A DNA stretch of 14,833 nt from Oscillospiraceae bacterium (GTDB lineage: Bacteria > Bacillota > Clostridia > Oscillospirales > Oscillospiraceae), in the NCBI GenBank assembly GCA_031264545.1, contig JAISDV010000122.1:1-14833 (forward strand), given 5' to 3'. Positions 14,463 to 14,833 of the stretch are shown piece after piece. Made by a program: the position numbers and the translations under genes. The notes beneath the pieces were generated by a model. The model was not told the origin of the DNA. It made no database searches and saw nothing but the letters and a program-made list of their open reading frames with translations. Position 1 is the first letter of the stretch, and each line of letters opens with the position of its first letter.

Positions 14463-14491
14463 TTGATAATCTAATAAAATTAGGCTATATT
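14463..14491 (+). promoter_or_regulatory. Promoter of the TetR gene with palindrome in the spacer
   Basis: TTGATA (14463-14468), a 17-bp spacer, TATATT (14486-14491). The spacer contains the palindrome CTAAT-AAA-ATTAG (14471-14483), a natural place for a repressor to bind. The surroundings are very AT-rich, so other -10-like boxes exist nearby. It is back to back with the GH25 promoter, 28 bp away. Confidence 0.6.
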
Positions 14492-14533
14492 ATATTTATA
14501 TTCTTGTTTAACCGTATTATATTCAGAAAGTGG

Positions 14534-14833
14534 ATGGAGAAGATGAAAGGCGACATAACGCTCGCGTTGATTGCGCAGACCGCAGGTGACATCGCAGACG
14601 ACGCGGGGTTTGAAAATCTGTCCATTAAAGCGGTGGCGGAAAAGCTGGGGATTAAAAGTCCTTCACTGATATTTCATGTTAAAAGCTTGAACGGACTGAA
14701 AAGCCTGTTAGGCCAATATACTGCAAAGCTGTTTGTGGCGGAGCTTTTGCGGGCAGGTTTTGGAAAGAGCAGGCTTGAGGCGGTGTCCGCTCTGGGGAAA
14801 ACGTCTGTCAAATTCGCCGTGAGGCATCCGGGC
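14534..14833 (+). CDS. TetR/AcrR-family transcriptional regulator, 3' end outside window
   Basis: The first 100 residues of a TetR-type regulator. The N-terminal helix-turn-helix is clear: IAQTAGDIADDAGFENLSIKAVAEKLGIKSP, written here as IADDAGFENLSIKAVAEKLG, then SPSLIFHVKSLNGLKSLL, the usual TetR recognition helix and its FH-V-S-L continuation (Phe in place of the common Tyr). The ligand-binding domain starts near residue 70 and runs off the window. Two ATGs are possible, 14534 and 14543. GGAG at 14536-14539 is too close to the second and overlaps the first, so neither has a good ribosome site; the longer form is given. It is divergent from the GH25 gene and shares its promoter region. The regulated target is unknown. 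Confidence 0.85.
   Translation, partial: MEKMKGDITLALIAQTAGDIADDAGFENLSIKAVAEKLGIKSPSLIFHVKSLNGLKSLLGQYTAKLFVAELLRAGFGKSRLEAVSALGKTSVKFAVRHPG

Overview
The window looks like chromosome from an anaerobic, H2-metabolising Clostridia-type Firmicute, perhaps of the Oscillospiraceae/Ruminococcaceae kind. The evidence is a GC-rich genome with strong AGGAGG ribosome sites, ATG/GTG/TTG starts, consensus sigma-A promoters, a multisubunit [FeFe]-hydrogenase operon, an OhrR regulator and a GH25 lipoprotein. The species cannot be named from sequence alone.

Region 1 (1-4206, minus strand) is an NAD(P)-linked, probably electron-bifurcating [FeFe]-hydrogenase operon. In transcription order it holds hndA (NuoE-like), a small GHKL ATPase, hndB (thioredoxin-like [2Fe-2S] ferredoxin), hndC (NuoF-like flavoprotein) and hndD (catalytic subunit, cut by the window edge). 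A 34-nt hairpin lies between hndA and the ATPase gene.

Region 2 (4207-4723) is a divergent control region. It has TATAACGAAC-type inverted repeats near hndA, a 166-bp element with nearly identical 25/26-bp terminal inverted repeats and flanking TA (a probable MITE), a near-consensus sigma-A promoter reading rightward, and a GC-rich leader of about 130 nt.

Region 3 (4724-7938, plus strand) is a tight five-gene operon: DRTGG protein, RsbW-like ATPase, a HydS-like [FeFe]-hydrogenase homologue, a second DRTGG protein and a PHP phosphoesterase. The hydrogenase homologue keeps its H-cluster cysteines but has Ala at the proton-transfer Cys position and no PAS domain, so a sensor of H2 or redox state is more likely than a bulk enzyme. 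With the ATPase inside the hnd operon, this makes a plausible but mechanistically unexplained sensing system. It is the most interesting part of the window.

Region 4 (7939-10305) is a peroxide-stress operon: a consensus promoter overlapped downstream by AT-rich palindromes of OhrR-operator type, then a Cys-type glutathione peroxidase, an OhrR-type MarR regulator, and a radical SAM protein that overlaps ohrR by ATGA.

Region 5 (10306-14833) holds a fused ABC ATPase/FtsX-type permease with a dyad at its promoter, a convergent GH25 lysozyme-like lipoprotein, and a divergent TetR-family regulator cut by the right edge. No rRNA, tRNA, CRISPR array or complete insertion sequence was seen.
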